A stretch of 64,000 nt of DNA. It comes from Myxococcales bacterium. Lineage in GTDB: Bacteria; Myxococcota_A; Polyangia; Polyangiales; Ga0077539. Location: the NCBI GenBank assembly GCA_030652255.1, contig JAUSAZ010000171.1, positions 1 through 64,000 of the forward strand. Reading direction: 5' to 3'. Positions 9,836-19,175 of this stretch are shown piece by piece. Within the stretch, counting starts at the first letter, position 1; each line of letters opens with the position of its first letter. The translations under genes and the position numbers were made by a program. The notes beneath the pieces are model-generated. The model ran no database searches. It saw nothing but the letters and a program-made list of their open reading frames with translations, and was not told where the DNA came from.

Positions 9836-9904
9836 GTCCCGGACGCTACCAGCGTCGGGCGGCCCGAGAAACCGATCCGTGCGGTGATACGTTCCATCGC
9901 ATCG

Positions 9905-11887
9905 ATGCACCGCTGCGCGCTGTTTCTGCTGGTGTTTGCGACGGCCTGCGCCTCGACGCCGCGGCCGGTGCTCGACCCCCGCGGGGCGCAGGGTCCCGAC
10001 GGCGCGGTGCGCCCCGACGCCGACTACGCCGACGCCATCCCCTCCCCGGCGGTGTGGGCCGCGCTCGCGGCGACGCCTGGCCGCGAGCGCCTCGCGCGCA
10101 CCGAGGTGGTGAAGGTCATCGTCGACCTCGACGACCACGAGCGCATCTATTTCCTCCAGTCCCGCCGCTGGGAGATCCACTACTTCTTCGCGGCGCGCTT
10201 CCTCTCCACCGCGCTCAACCCCGTCGAGGACCACGCGGCCTTCAACATCCGCGAGTACCGCCGCCCGGACCGCCGCTTCGTGCTCGGCACCCTCATGCAC
10301 CAGCGCGACACCGACGCCTGGTGGTACGAGCTCGTCGCGGGCGACACCCTCGACGTGCCGCGCACCGTGCGGGTGTTCAACGCCATCCGGGACCGCACCT
10401 GGCTGGGCGACCGGCTGCGCTACCACCCCGTGCCTCCCGCCCACGACGACGCGCGCGCGGACTTCGTCCGGGCCGGCGTGCCGGTGCTCAGCTCCGACGA
10501 GATCTACGCGGGCATGGTGTACCAGCCGGTGAACCCCGGCGTGGCCTTCGGCACGCTGCGCATCATCGACGGCCCGCTCGACCCCGCGCGGGTGCGCCGC
10601 ACCGACGTGCTGGTGCTCGCCCACGCGCCCCTCGACCTGCCCGTCTGCGCCGGGGTGATCACCCAGGAATTCCAGACGCCGCTCAGCCACCTGGCCATCC
10701 TCGCCACCAACCGCGGCACGGCCGACATGGGCCTGCGCGACGCCCTCCAGCACCCGACCGTGCGGGCCCTCGACGGGCGCCTGGTGCAGCTCACGGTGAC
10801 CCCGCAGGGCTGGACCCTCGTGCCCGCCACGCAGGCCGACGCCGAGCGCGCGTGGGAGTCGATGCGCCCGCGGTCGACCTCGGTGCCCGCGCTCTCCTCC
10901 ACCGACCCGGGGCTCCCGGAGCTCGCTCGCCTGCGCCGCGGCGACCTCGGCGTGGCGGGCGCCAAGGCCGCGCAGCTCGGCGAGCTCGCGGCCATCGGCG
11001 GGGCCGTGGCGGTGCCGCGGGGCTTCGTGATCCCCTTCGCGGCGTACCTCGCGCACGGGCAGCGCTCCGGGGCGACGGTGCTGCGCGACGTGATGCTCGC
11101 CGACGCCGCCGCGCGCTCGGACCCCGACCGCCGCGCCGAGCAGCTTCGCCTGCTGCGCGAGCGCATCGCGACGGCCCCGGTGGACCCGGCGCTGCTCGCG
11201 GGGGTGCGGGCGAGGGTGCGGGCGCTCATCCCCTCGCGGCGCATCCGGCTGCGCTCGAGCACCAACGCCGAGGACCTCCCGGGCTTCAACGGCGCGGGTC
11301 TCTACCGCTCCGTGGTGATCGACGCGGGCTCGACCGACGCGGCGCTCGCCGACGCCATCCGCGCCGTGTGGGCCAGCACCTGGAACCTCCAGGCCCACCA
11401 GGAGCGCAGCTTCTTCCGCATCGACGAGTCGCGGGTGGCGATGGCCATCCTGGTGCAGGAGTCCATCGACGACGACGTGGTCAACGGGGTGGCGATCACG
11501 GCCAACCCCTTCAACGAGGGCCGCCCGGCGTACTTCATCAACGCCCAGGTCGCGGGCGATGAAGGGGGATCGGTGACCAGCGCGCGCGCCGACCAGGTGC
11601 CCGAGCAGGTGATCTATTACACCTACGGCGAGGCCGGGGAGTTCGAGCGCATCGCGCGCAGCTCGCTCACCCACGGGGCGGCGGTGCTCACCGAGGCGGA
11701 GCTGCTGCGGCTCGCGGGCGCGCTGCGGGCCATCCACGAGCGCTTCGTGCCCGACCCGTGGGACCACGCGCACGCCATGGACGTGGAGTTCATCCTGCAC
11801 GGGCCGCGGCGCGAGCTCGTGGTGGTGCAGGCGCGGCCATACACCCTCCGGTATGACCAGGGCCGGGCGACGGCCGTGGAGCCGTAA
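9905..11887 (+). CDS. Lipoprotein with PEP/pyruvate-binding (PPDK-N-like) domain
   Basis: Lipobox LFLLVFATACAS; PEP-utilising type segment TPLSHLAILATNRG; RLRSSTNAEDLPGFNGAGLY and VVVQARPYT. Confidence 0.8.
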   Translation: MHRCALFLLVFATACASTPRPVLDPRGAQGPDGAVRPDADYADAIPSPAVWAALAATPGRERLARTEVVKVIVDLDDHERIYFLQSRRWEIHYFFAARFLSTALNPVEDHAAFNIREYRRPDRRFVLGTLMHQRDTDAWWYELVAGDTLDVPRTVRVFNAIRDRTWLGDRLRYHPVPPAHDDARADFVRAGVPVLSSDEIYAGMVYQPVNPGVAFGTLRIIDGPLDPARVRRTDVLVLAHAPLDLPVCAGVITQEFQTPLSHLAILATNRGTADMGLRDALQHPTVRALDGRLVQLTVTPQGWTLVPATQADAERAWESMRPRSTSVPALSSTDPGLPELARLRRGDLGVAGAKAAQLGELAAIGGAVAVPRGFVIPFAAYLAHGQRSGATVLRDVMLADAAARSDPDRRAEQLRLLRERIATAPVDPALLAGVRARVRALIPSRRIRLRSSTNAEDLPGFNGAGLYRSVVIDAGSTDAALADAIRAVWASTWNLQAHQERSFFRIDESRVAMAILVQESIDDDVVNGVAITANPFNEGRPAYFINAQVAGDEGGSVTSARADQVPEQVIYYTYGEAGEFERIARSSLTHGAAVLTEAELLRLAGALRAIHERFVPDPWDHAHAMDVEFILHGPRRELVVVQARPYTLRYDQGRATAVEP

Positions 11888-11937
11888 GGGGGCGGTCGAC
11901 TCCCCATCGTCCCGCGGATCGGGTATCAGCGACGCCC

Positions 11938-13266
11938 ATGAGCAACGTCGAGTTCAGCATGGACAACCAGTGGCTGCCCTTCACGCCCAACCGGCAGTTC
12001 CACAAGGACCCGCGGGTCTTCGTCGCGGCCGACGGGATGTTCTTCACCACGCACGACGGGCGCCGGGTGATCGACGGCGTGTCGAGCCTGTGGTGCGTCG
12101 CCGCGGGCCACAACCGCCGCCCCATCAACGAGGCCATCAAGCGGCAGCTCGACACCCTCGACTACGCGACGGCCTTCCAGGTGAGCAGCGACCAGGCCTT
12201 CCTCGCCGCCGAGCGCATCGCCGCGCTCGCGCCCGGCGACCTCGACAAGGTGTTCTTCTGCAACTCGGGCTCGGAGGCCGCGGACACCTCGCTCAAGCTC
12301 GCGCTCGCCTACCACCGGGCCCGCGGCGAGGGGCACCGCACGGTCTTCATCGGCCGAGAGCGCTCGTACCACGGCGTGGGCCTCGGCGGCATGAGCGTCG
12401 GCGGCATCCCCGCCAACCGCAAGGTCTTCGGCGCCGCGCTGCTGCCGCGCGTCGACCACCTGCGCTTCGCCCACGACCCGGTCAACCACGCGTACGTCCA
12501 CGGCGCCGAGCCCGTCTGGAGCGAGGACCCGCTCGTCGAGCTGGAGACCCGCATCCTGCCCCTGCACGACCCGAGCAACGTCGCGGCCATCATCGTCGAG
12601 CCCGTCGTCGGGAGCGCGGGCTGGTACATCCCCCCGAAGGGCTACCTCAAGCGCCTGCGCGAGATCTGCGACAAGCACGGCATCCTGCTGATCTTCGACG
12701 AGGTGATCACGGGCTTCGGCCGCCTCGGGACGCCCTTCGCGGCGGACTACTACGGCGTCGTCCCGGACATGCTCAACTTCGCCAAGTGCGTGACCAACGG
12801 GGTGATCCCGATGGGCGGCGTGATCTGCCGGGGGAAGCTCTACGACGCCATGATGCAGGGCCCCGAGCACGTGGTGGAGTTCTTCCACGGGTACACGTAC
12901 TCGGGTCACCCGGTGGCCTGCGCGGCGGCCATCGCGACGCTCGACCTCTTCCGCGACGAGGAGCTGTTCACCCGCGCGGGCGCGATGGGAACGGTGCTGG
13001 GCGACGCGATGCACTCGGGGCTGAAGGGCCTCCCCAACGTGGTGGGCCTGCGCACGCTGGGCCTCGCCGGCGCGGTGGAGCTCGCCCCCATCCCGGGCGC
13101 CCCCGGCAAGCGTGGCTTCGAGGTCTTCCTGGAGTGCTTCCACCAGGGCGTGCTGGTGCGCGCCGCCGGGGAGAACCTCGTGCTCGCGCCCTCGTACGTC
13201 GTCGAGCAGGGGCACATCGACCAGATGGTCTCGACCCTCGCGGCCGCCATCAAGAAGCACGCGTAG
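11938..13266 (+). CDS. Class III aminotransferase (beta-alanine:pyruvate / omega-amino acid transaminase-like)
   Basis: WLPFTPNRQF start, FFCNSGSEAADTSLKLA, LIFDEVITGFGRLG, HGYTYSGHPVACAAA. Confidence 0.9.
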   Translation: MSNVEFSMDNQWLPFTPNRQFHKDPRVFVAADGMFFTTHDGRRVIDGVSSLWCVAAGHNRRPINEAIKRQLDTLDYATAFQVSSDQAFLAAERIAALAPGDLDKVFFCNSGSEAADTSLKLALAYHRARGEGHRTVFIGRERSYHGVGLGGMSVGGIPANRKVFGAALLPRVDHLRFAHDPVNHAYVHGAEPVWSEDPLVELETRILPLHDPSNVAAIIVEPVVGSAGWYIPPKGYLKRLREICDKHGILLIFDEVITGFGRLGTPFAADYYGVVPDMLNFAKCVTNGVIPMGGVICRGKLYDAMMQGPEHVVEFFHGYTYSGHPVACAAAIATLDLFRDEELFTRAGAMGTVLGDAMHSGLKGLPNVVGLRTLGLAGAVELAPIPGAPGKRGFEVFLECFHQGVLVRAAGENLVLAPSYVVEQGHIDQMVSTLAAAIKKHA

Positions 13267-13281
13267 CGGCGGTCGCCGCCC

Positions 13282-13932
13282 TCAGCGCGGGCACGGCCGG
13301 GCGCGCGCCGCCGCCATGGCCTGGTCGACGTACACCCGCACCCGCTCCAGCCACTCCTCCCCCAGCGCCGCCTCGCTCATCTGCATGGCGCCGAGCAGCA
13401 CCCGCGTCCCGTCGGGCGCCCGCCCGAGGCGCAGCCGGTACGCGGGCTGGTACTCCATCCCGGGCACCACGCACTCGTCGTCGCCGCAGGTCAACCCGTC
13501 CCCCTCCGCGGCCTGCGCCACCGCCTCCCGCAGCCGCGCGCGCAGGGCCGCGTCGCGAGCCGCCGCTGCCCCACACAGCCGTCGGCTCGATCGACGCACC
13601 GGCGCCCGCCCGCTCGGTGACGCCTCCAGGTAGGTCACGAACACCACGCCGTGCGCCGGGTCGAGGTGCGCCGCGAGCCCGACGCTGCCGTCTGCGAGGC
13701 CGCGCAGCAGCGCCGCGTCGGACCCTTCGGGCGACGGGGCGTCGGGCGACGGGGCGTCGGGCGCAGGGGGTGGGTGATCGTCGAGGGCGGGCGCGTCGAC
13801 GACCGCGGGGGCGTCGACGGGGACGGTCACTGACTGGACGAGCGGCGCGGCGGGGGGCGGCTGCGACGGGCGTCGGCCGCACGCGCCGAGCAGCGCCAGC
13901 AGGGAGATGACGAGGGGCTGTGGGGTGTTCAT
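13282..13932 (-). CDS. Hypothetical lipoprotein
   Basis: Start MNTPQPLVISLLALLGACGRR (lipobox). Confidence 0.65.
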   Translation of the reverse strand: MNTPQPLVISLLALLGACGRRPSQPPPAAPLVQSVTVPVDAPAVVDAPALDDHPPPAPDAPSPDAPSPEGSDAALLRGLADGSVGLAAHLDPAHGVVFVTYLEASPSGRAPVRRSSRRLCGAAAARDAALRARLREAVAQAAEGDGLTCGDDECVVPGMEYQPAYRLRLGRAPDGTRVLLGAMQMSEAALGEEWLERVRVYVDQAMAAARARPCPR

Positions 13933-14059
13933 CGGGGTGCTTCGCCGCGAGGAGTACCGCACCGCGGGGCCTCCCGGGGGAGGCGCAGCGCTCCGTTGAC
14001 GCTGTCGCGCGCGGGGCGATAGCGTCAACGCTTCAACGGGTGGGAGACCAGGGAGCGCG

Positions 14060-15076
14060 ATGAGCCGTAGGCGATGGACGATCGGGGCGGTTCTGCTGGC
14101 GGCGTGCGCGCTGCCCCTCGGGGCGGCGGCGCAGGTGCCGACGACGATGATCCACCAGGGGCGGCTGCTCGACCGCGCGGGGGCGCCCGCGGGCGGCTCG
14201 CAGTCGGTGACCTACCGTCTCTACGACGTCGCCACCGGGGGCGCCGCCCTCTGGACCGAGGCGGTCACGGTGACCCTCGACGACGGGTACTTCTCCGCGC
14301 AGCTGGGCACCACCACCCCGCTCACTCCGGCGGTCTTCGCGGGGCGCACCCGCTACCTCGGCGTGACCGTCGGCACCGACGCCGAGATGACGCCGCGCGA
14401 ACCGATCGGGAGCGTTCCCTTCGCGCTGGTGGCGGGCAACGCCGTCGGGGACATCACCCCGACGAGCATCACCATCAACGGCACCACCGTGGTCGACGCC
14501 ATGGGCCGCTGGACCGGACCGGGCGCAGGCGTCGCAGGCCCGATGGGTCCCGCGGGTCCTGCGGGCCCGGCGGGTCCTGCGGGCCCGGCGGGCCCTGCGG
14601 GTCCTGCGGGCCCTGCGGGTCCGGCGGGTCCGGCGGGTCCGCGCGGCTCGGGCGCGACGCTGTTCCACTCGATGCAGAGCACCTCGGTCGTCGCGCGTGG
14701 GGCCGCCTGGGTCGACGTGCCCGGCACCACCCTGATGATCAACGTCCCCGAGGCCTCCACCGCCGACCTGCACGCCTACGGCTCGGTCACGGGCTCCGGT
14801 GGCTCCGCGGCCAACACCCACTGCGGCTTCCGCTTCGTGATCGGCGCCATCCAATACGGCAGTCCCTCATGGGGCGACGTGATCACCGGCGTGGCCCGCT
14901 CGGGCACCGGCACCTCGGGCTGGTGGCAGCCCTGGTCGATGCGCCGCCAGGTGTTGCTCGCGCCGGGCGCGTACACGGTGAGCCTCCAGGTCACCGGGTG
15001 GGACGGCTCCGACGTGGGCTGCCTGCTCGACGGCGAGGACTACAGCCGCGCGCGCCTCGCCGTCGCCCTGCACTGA
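14060..15076 (+). CDS. Secreted collagen-like repeat protein
   Basis: Signal peptide, then GPMGPAGPAG(PAG)n PRG Gly-X-Y tract. Confidence 0.85.
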   Translation: MSRRRWTIGAVLLAACALPLGAAAQVPTTMIHQGRLLDRAGAPAGGSQSVTYRLYDVATGGAALWTEAVTVTLDDGYFSAQLGTTTPLTPAVFAGRTRYLGVTVGTDAEMTPREPIGSVPFALVAGNAVGDITPTSITINGTTVVDAMGRWTGPGAGVAGPMGPAGPAGPAGPAGPAGPAGPAGPAGPAGPAGPRGSGATLFHSMQSTSVVARGAAWVDVPGTTLMINVPEASTADLHAYGSVTGSGGSAANTHCGFRFVIGAIQYGSPSWGDVITGVARSGTGTSGWWQPWSMRRQVLLAPGAYTVSLQVTGWDGSDVGCLLDGEDYSRARLAVALH

Positions 15077-15101
15077 CCGCCGCCCGATCTCTCTCCTCCC
15101 C

Positions 15102-15332
15102 CTACTTGATCTTCTCGAACAGGTACTCCAGCCCGTTCACCTTGATCTCGTGGACGATGGCCAGCATCCGCCCCAGCTCTCCCTTGGGGAACCCCTGCCG
15201 CGCCATCCACACCACGTAGGGCTCTGGGAGCTCGACGAGCAGCATCCCCTCGTGCCTGCCGTACGGCATCCGGGCGCGGGCCAGTTTCAGCAGGTACGCC
15301 TGGTCTCGGGTGAGGCCCTCGCCGTCGGACAT
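15102..15332 (-). CDS. DUF3820-family protein
   Basis: MPYGRHEGMLLVELPEPYVVWMARQGFPKGELGRML. Confidence 0.85.
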   Translation of the reverse strand: MSDGEGLTRDQAYLLKLARARMPYGRHEGMLLVELPEPYVVWMARQGFPKGELGRMLAIVHEIKVNGLEYLFEKIK

Positions 15333-15342
15333 GGTGCTCCCT

Positions 15343-16566
15343 CTACAGCAGCGGCGTGCCGGTGAGGCAGTGCACGCGGGTGAAGCGCCTCCGCACGGCG
15401 CCGCTCTGGCCGCGGCCCACGGAGACGCTGCGGGGGAAGGGCTCGAGCACGTTCTGCACGCGCTCGAGGGTGTGCCAGCGCTGCCCCGCCGGGGCCATCT
15501 GCGTGCGCGGGCCGGTGAGCACCGCGCTGCCGTACGCCGTCGAGAAGGTGGCGTAGCAGGCGCGGCCGAAGGGCGACGCGAGGTGCTTGCCGAAGTGGTC
15601 GACGTCGGCCGCGATGCGGTCGACCGCGCGGCCGTCGAACATCACGTCGATGAGCGCCCGGCCCGCGGGGAGGTACACGTCGTCGTGGCCGTTGGGGGCG
15701 ACGGTGACGGAGGCGCTGCCCTGGTCGATGTCGAAGGTGATGGGCGAGGTGGTGGGGTTGTCGAAGTACACCCGGCCGTGCAGCCCGAACCACACCGGGA
15801 TCGCCAGCACCGTCGCGAGGATGGGCACCAGCACGAAGCGCACGTCGCGGGTGACGCGCTTGCCGCGCGGCGCGACCTGGACGTGGTGCAGCGCCCCGAG
15901 CTCGCGCATCCACGCCTCGTTGGTGCCGGCGAGGCGCGTGGCGTTCTGCCCGACCTGGAAGGGGAGCATCCAGACGGCGTCGCGGGAGCCCGAGGTGGCG
16001 CCGCGGTGGCGGGCGATGGGCGCGTCGGGCCAGAGCTTCGACAGCGCGAAGAGCGCCGCGAGCGTCACCACGGGCGTCGCCGCGAAGGTGGCCGGCGCGG
16101 GCGCGTACAGCCACGCCAGCGAGAGCAGCAGCGGGAACACCCCCGCGATGCCCAGCCCCAGGAGCCCGTGGAGGAACCCGCGGCGCCCGCCGCCCTTCGC
16201 CGCCGCCTCGCACGCCCGGCAGTACGGGATGTCCATGCGGCGGGTGTAGTGCGTGCGCCCGATGGTGACCGTGGCCGTGGCCACGCGGCGCGTCTCCACC
16301 GGCCCGCAGCAGCACGCGCAGCGGTTGGGCAGCGGCGCGCCCGCGGAGGGCACCTCGACCTCGAACCAGGTCTCCTCGGCGCTCGCGGGCCCCGGCCCCG
16401 CGGGCGTGCGGTATCCCCCGGCGAAGCCCGGCGGCTGCTGCTGGAAGCCCCACTGCCCCTGCCCGGGCGGCTGCTGCGGTGCCTGCGGGGGGAATCCCCC
16501 GAAGCCCGGCGGCTGCTGGGGAAAGCCGCCGAAGCCGTTGCCGCCCTGGTGGTTGCCGAAGCTCAT
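15343..16566 (-). CDS. Membrane protein with Gly/Pro/Gln-rich N-terminus and CxxC motif
   Basis: Start MSFGNHQGG; TM segments; NRCACCCGP. Confidence 0.65.
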   Translation of the reverse strand: MSFGNHQGGNGFGGFPQQPPGFGGFPPQAPQQPPGQGQWGFQQQPPGFAGGYRTPAGPGPASAEETWFEVEVPSAGAPLPNRCACCCGPVETRRVATATVTIGRTHYTRRMDIPYCRACEAAAKGGGRRGFLHGLLGLGIAGVFPLLLSLAWLYAPAPATFAATPVVTLAALFALSKLWPDAPIARHRGATSGSRDAVWMLPFQVGQNATRLAGTNEAWMRELGALHHVQVAPRGKRVTRDVRFVLVPILATVLAIPVWFGLHGRVYFDNPTTSPITFDIDQGSASVTVAPNGHDDVYLPAGRALIDVMFDGRAVDRIAADVDHFGKHLASPFGRACYATFSTAYGSAVLTGPRTQMAPAGQRWHTLERVQNVLEPFPRSVSVGRGQSGAVRRRFTRVHCLTGTPLL

Positions 16567-16573
16567 GCCCGGA

Positions 16574-17869
16574 TCATTCGCCCGCGACGGGCGCCGGGTC
16601 AACGGAGCCCACCCGCCGCGCCGAGCCGAGCGCGGCGACGAGGCACACCGCGCCCACGACGGTGAACCCGAGGGTGAGCGCCGGGGTCATGGCCGCCCGC
16701 GGGATGGCCGCCCCCGCGGCGAGGCCTGCGCGGGCGCGGGCGACGGCGTCCACCGCCGCGCCGAGGGCCGCCGCGCCGAGGGACCACAGCGCGAAGTCCA
16801 TCGCGAGCACCGACACCACGCGCCCGCGCAGCCGGTCGGGCACCTCCGTCTGGATGCGGGTCATCACCGCCGAGCGGAAGGCCATCTGCGACCCGCCGAA
16901 GCACACCAGGCACGCGGCGGCCGCGAGGGGGTGGCGGGTGTACCCGAAGGCGATCACCGCGACGGAGAACATCACCCCCGACACGACGATGTTACGCGGC
17001 ACCGTCGCGCGGGACGAGCGCGCCGTCACCAGCAGGCTCGCGAGCAGCGCGCCCACGCCCGAGGCCGCCGCGAGGGCGCCGTAGCCGCGCGGCGAGGCAT
17101 CGAGCACCACCCGCGCGTAGAGCGGCAGCAGCCGCACGAGCGGCATCCCGAAGACCCCGAGCAGGTAGGCGAGGGCGATGGAGGCCCGCAGCGCCGGGTG
17201 GGCGCGCAGGTACGAGAGCCCCTCGCGCAGCGCGTCGCCCACGGAGCCGCCGTCCCCCGCGCCGCCCTCACGGGCCGGGAGGCGCATGGCGAGCAGCGAG
17301 AGCACCAGCGCGCTGAAGGACACGAGGTTGGCCACGAGGCAGCCCTCGACCCCCACCGACGCGAGCAGCACGCCCCCGAGGGAGGGGCCGACGAGCTGCG
17401 TGACGTTCACCCCGAGGGCCTGGAGGGCGACCGCCCGCGGGATCATCGGCCGCGGCACGAGCGTCGGCATGAGCGCCGCCCGGGCGGTGAGGTTGAGCGC
17501 GTCGAGCACGCCGAGCGCGAGGGCGAGGGCGAGCAGCGAGGCGTAGGTGACGCGGTGCGTGAGCTGGAGCGCCAGGAATACGCCGCTCTGTAAAGCCGCG
17601 AGGGACTGCGTGGCGAGGAGCAGCCGGCGGCGGTCGACGCGGTCGACCAGGACGCCCGCGAAGAGCCCGAGCAGCAGGCGGGGGAGGGCCTGCGCGGCGG
17701 CCAGCAGGCCGAGGCGGGCGGCGGAGCCGGTGAGCTCCACGACGAGCCAGGCCTGGGCGAGCATCTGGATGATGTCGCCCGCCTGCGAGGTGACGAAGCC
17801 CACCCACAGCAGGCGGAAGTTGCGGTGCGCGAGCGGCGCCCAGAGGGAGTCGGAGGGGGCGGCGGTCAT
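16574..17869 (-). CDS. MFS transporter (MFS_3 / enterobactin exporter EntS-like)
   Basis: HRNFRLLWVGFVTSQAGDIIQMLAQAWLVVELTGSA; GVLVDRVDRRRLL; 12-TM pattern. Confidence 0.88.
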   Translation of the reverse strand: MTAAPSDSLWAPLAHRNFRLLWVGFVTSQAGDIIQMLAQAWLVVELTGSAARLGLLAAAQALPRLLLGLFAGVLVDRVDRRRLLLATQSLAALQSGVFLALQLTHRVTYASLLALALALGVLDALNLTARAALMPTLVPRPMIPRAVALQALGVNVTQLVGPSLGGVLLASVGVEGCLVANLVSFSALVLSLLAMRLPAREGGAGDGGSVGDALREGLSYLRAHPALRASIALAYLLGVFGMPLVRLLPLYARVVLDASPRGYGALAAASGVGALLASLLVTARSSRATVPRNIVVSGVMFSVAVIAFGYTRHPLAAAACLVCFGGSQMAFRSAVMTRIQTEVPDRLRGRVVSVLAMDFALWSLGAAALGAAVDAVARARAGLAAGAAIPRAAMTPALTLGFTVVGAVCLVAALGSARRVGSVDPAPVAGE

Positions 17870-19095
17870 CGGGCCATGGCGGCGGTGACGGCGCGGCCCA
17901 CGCGGGTGCGGGGCAGGGCGACGGCGTCGGCGTCGACGAAGCGGCGCCAGGCCTCCAGGGCGTCGGCGAGGTCGTCGACGAAGCCCTCCGCGGCGAGCGG
18001 GTCGAAGCCCTCCTCGAACCACAGCCCGCGCACCGTCACGCGCCGCCGCGCGCGGTCGCGCACGGGCTCGACGCGGCCCACCAGCCGGTCGCCCCAGAGC
18101 AGCGGCAGGGCGTAGTAGCCGAAGCGCCGGAGGTGGGCGGGGGTGTAGACCTCCCAGCGGTAGTCGAAGCCGAAGAGGGAGCGCAGGAGGGCGCGGTCCC
18201 ACACGAAGGGGTCGAGCGGGGCGAGGAGCGTGACGCCGCGCAGCGGGGCGACGTCGGCGGCGCACCCGAGCAGCAGCGCCCGCTCGGACGACAGCGCGTA
18301 GCGCTCGCCGCGCAGGCCCTCGACGGTCACCGGGGCGAGGGTGCCGTCGGCCACGAGCTCGCCCAGCGCCCGGGCGCGCACGTCGGATTTACCCAGGCCC
18401 GTAAACAGCTCCGCCCCGCCGCCGGCCCCGAGGAGCCCGACGGCGCGGTGCCGGGTGAGCAGCCGCGCGCGCTCGGCCTCGGCGGGCGGGAGCGCGGCCG
18501 GGAGCGCGGGGTGCAGCCGGTCGAGGAGGTCGAAGACGCGGAGGTTGCCCTCGCGGCGGGCGATGCCGAGGTGGCCCGACTCGAAGAGGGCCTCGGCGAC
18601 GGCGCGGCCCTCGGAGGTGGGCGCCCAGTACCAGTCGACGGCGGCGGCGTGGGCGCGGGCCATGGCGCGGGTGGCCGTCTCGCCGGACGATCTTACCTGC
18701 GAGAGTATGGTCTCGGCGACCGCGGGGCGTTTGGAGAGGATGCCCAGGGCGTGGCGGGCGCGGGCCTTCGACCAGGCGTGCTGGTGGGCGGGGAGGTCCT
18801 CGACGGGGACGATGTTGAGGGATTTGTTCCAGAGCTCGATGAGGGCGCGGGCGCCGGGCGGGCCGTAGAGGTGCCGCTCGCACCAGCCGCGGGTGTAGCC
18901 CGCGATGCGGGCGTGCAGCACGAGCTCGTGGTTGCGCGCGCCGGGCGCGTCGAGTGGGTCGAACTGGAGCGAGCCGAAGCGCCGCGCCACGGTGAGCACC
19001 GAGTCGGGGTCCGCCGGGAGGGCGCGCGGCGGCGCGAGGAGGTGCCGGCGCACGAGGAAGCGTCGGGCCTGGGCGGCGGAGATCGCGAGGGCCAT
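17866..19095 (-). CDS. Winged-helix DNA-binding protein, AlkZ/YcaQ (HTH_42) DNA glycosylase-like
   Basis: RRFGSLQFDPLDAPGARNHELVLHARI; LLAPLDPFVWDRALLRSLFGFDYRWEVYTPAHLRRFGYYALPLLWGDRLVGR. Confidence 0.88.
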   Translation of the reverse strand: MALAISAAQARRFLVRRHLLAPPRALPADPDSVLTVARRFGSLQFDPLDAPGARNHELVLHARIAGYTRGWCERHLYGPPGARALIELWNKSLNIVPVEDLPAHQHAWSKARARHALGILSKRPAVAETILSQVRSSGETATRAMARAHAAAVDWYWAPTSEGRAVAEALFESGHLGIARREGNLRVFDLLDRLHPALPAALPPAEAERARLLTRHRAVGLLGAGGGAELFTGLGKSDVRARALGELVADGTLAPVTVEGLRGERYALSSERALLLGCAADVAPLRGVTLLAPLDPFVWDRALLRSLFGFDYRWEVYTPAHLRRFGYYALPLLWGDRLVGRVEPVRDRARRRVTVRGLWFEEGFDPLAAEGFVDDLADALEAWRRFVDADAVALPRTRVGRAVTAAMAR

Positions 19096-19175
19096 CGGTC
19101 GGGTGCCGTGCGGCGTAGCACGGAGCGACGGCGCGTTGGCGCTGCGGGCAACTGCGATAGCATCGCGGGAGAGCC

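Noticed and set aside
8096-9904. Plus-strand upstream extension of the PEP/pyruvate-binding ORF
   Set aside because: Antisense to a repeat lipoprotein; the lipobox start at 9905 is the convincing N-terminus.
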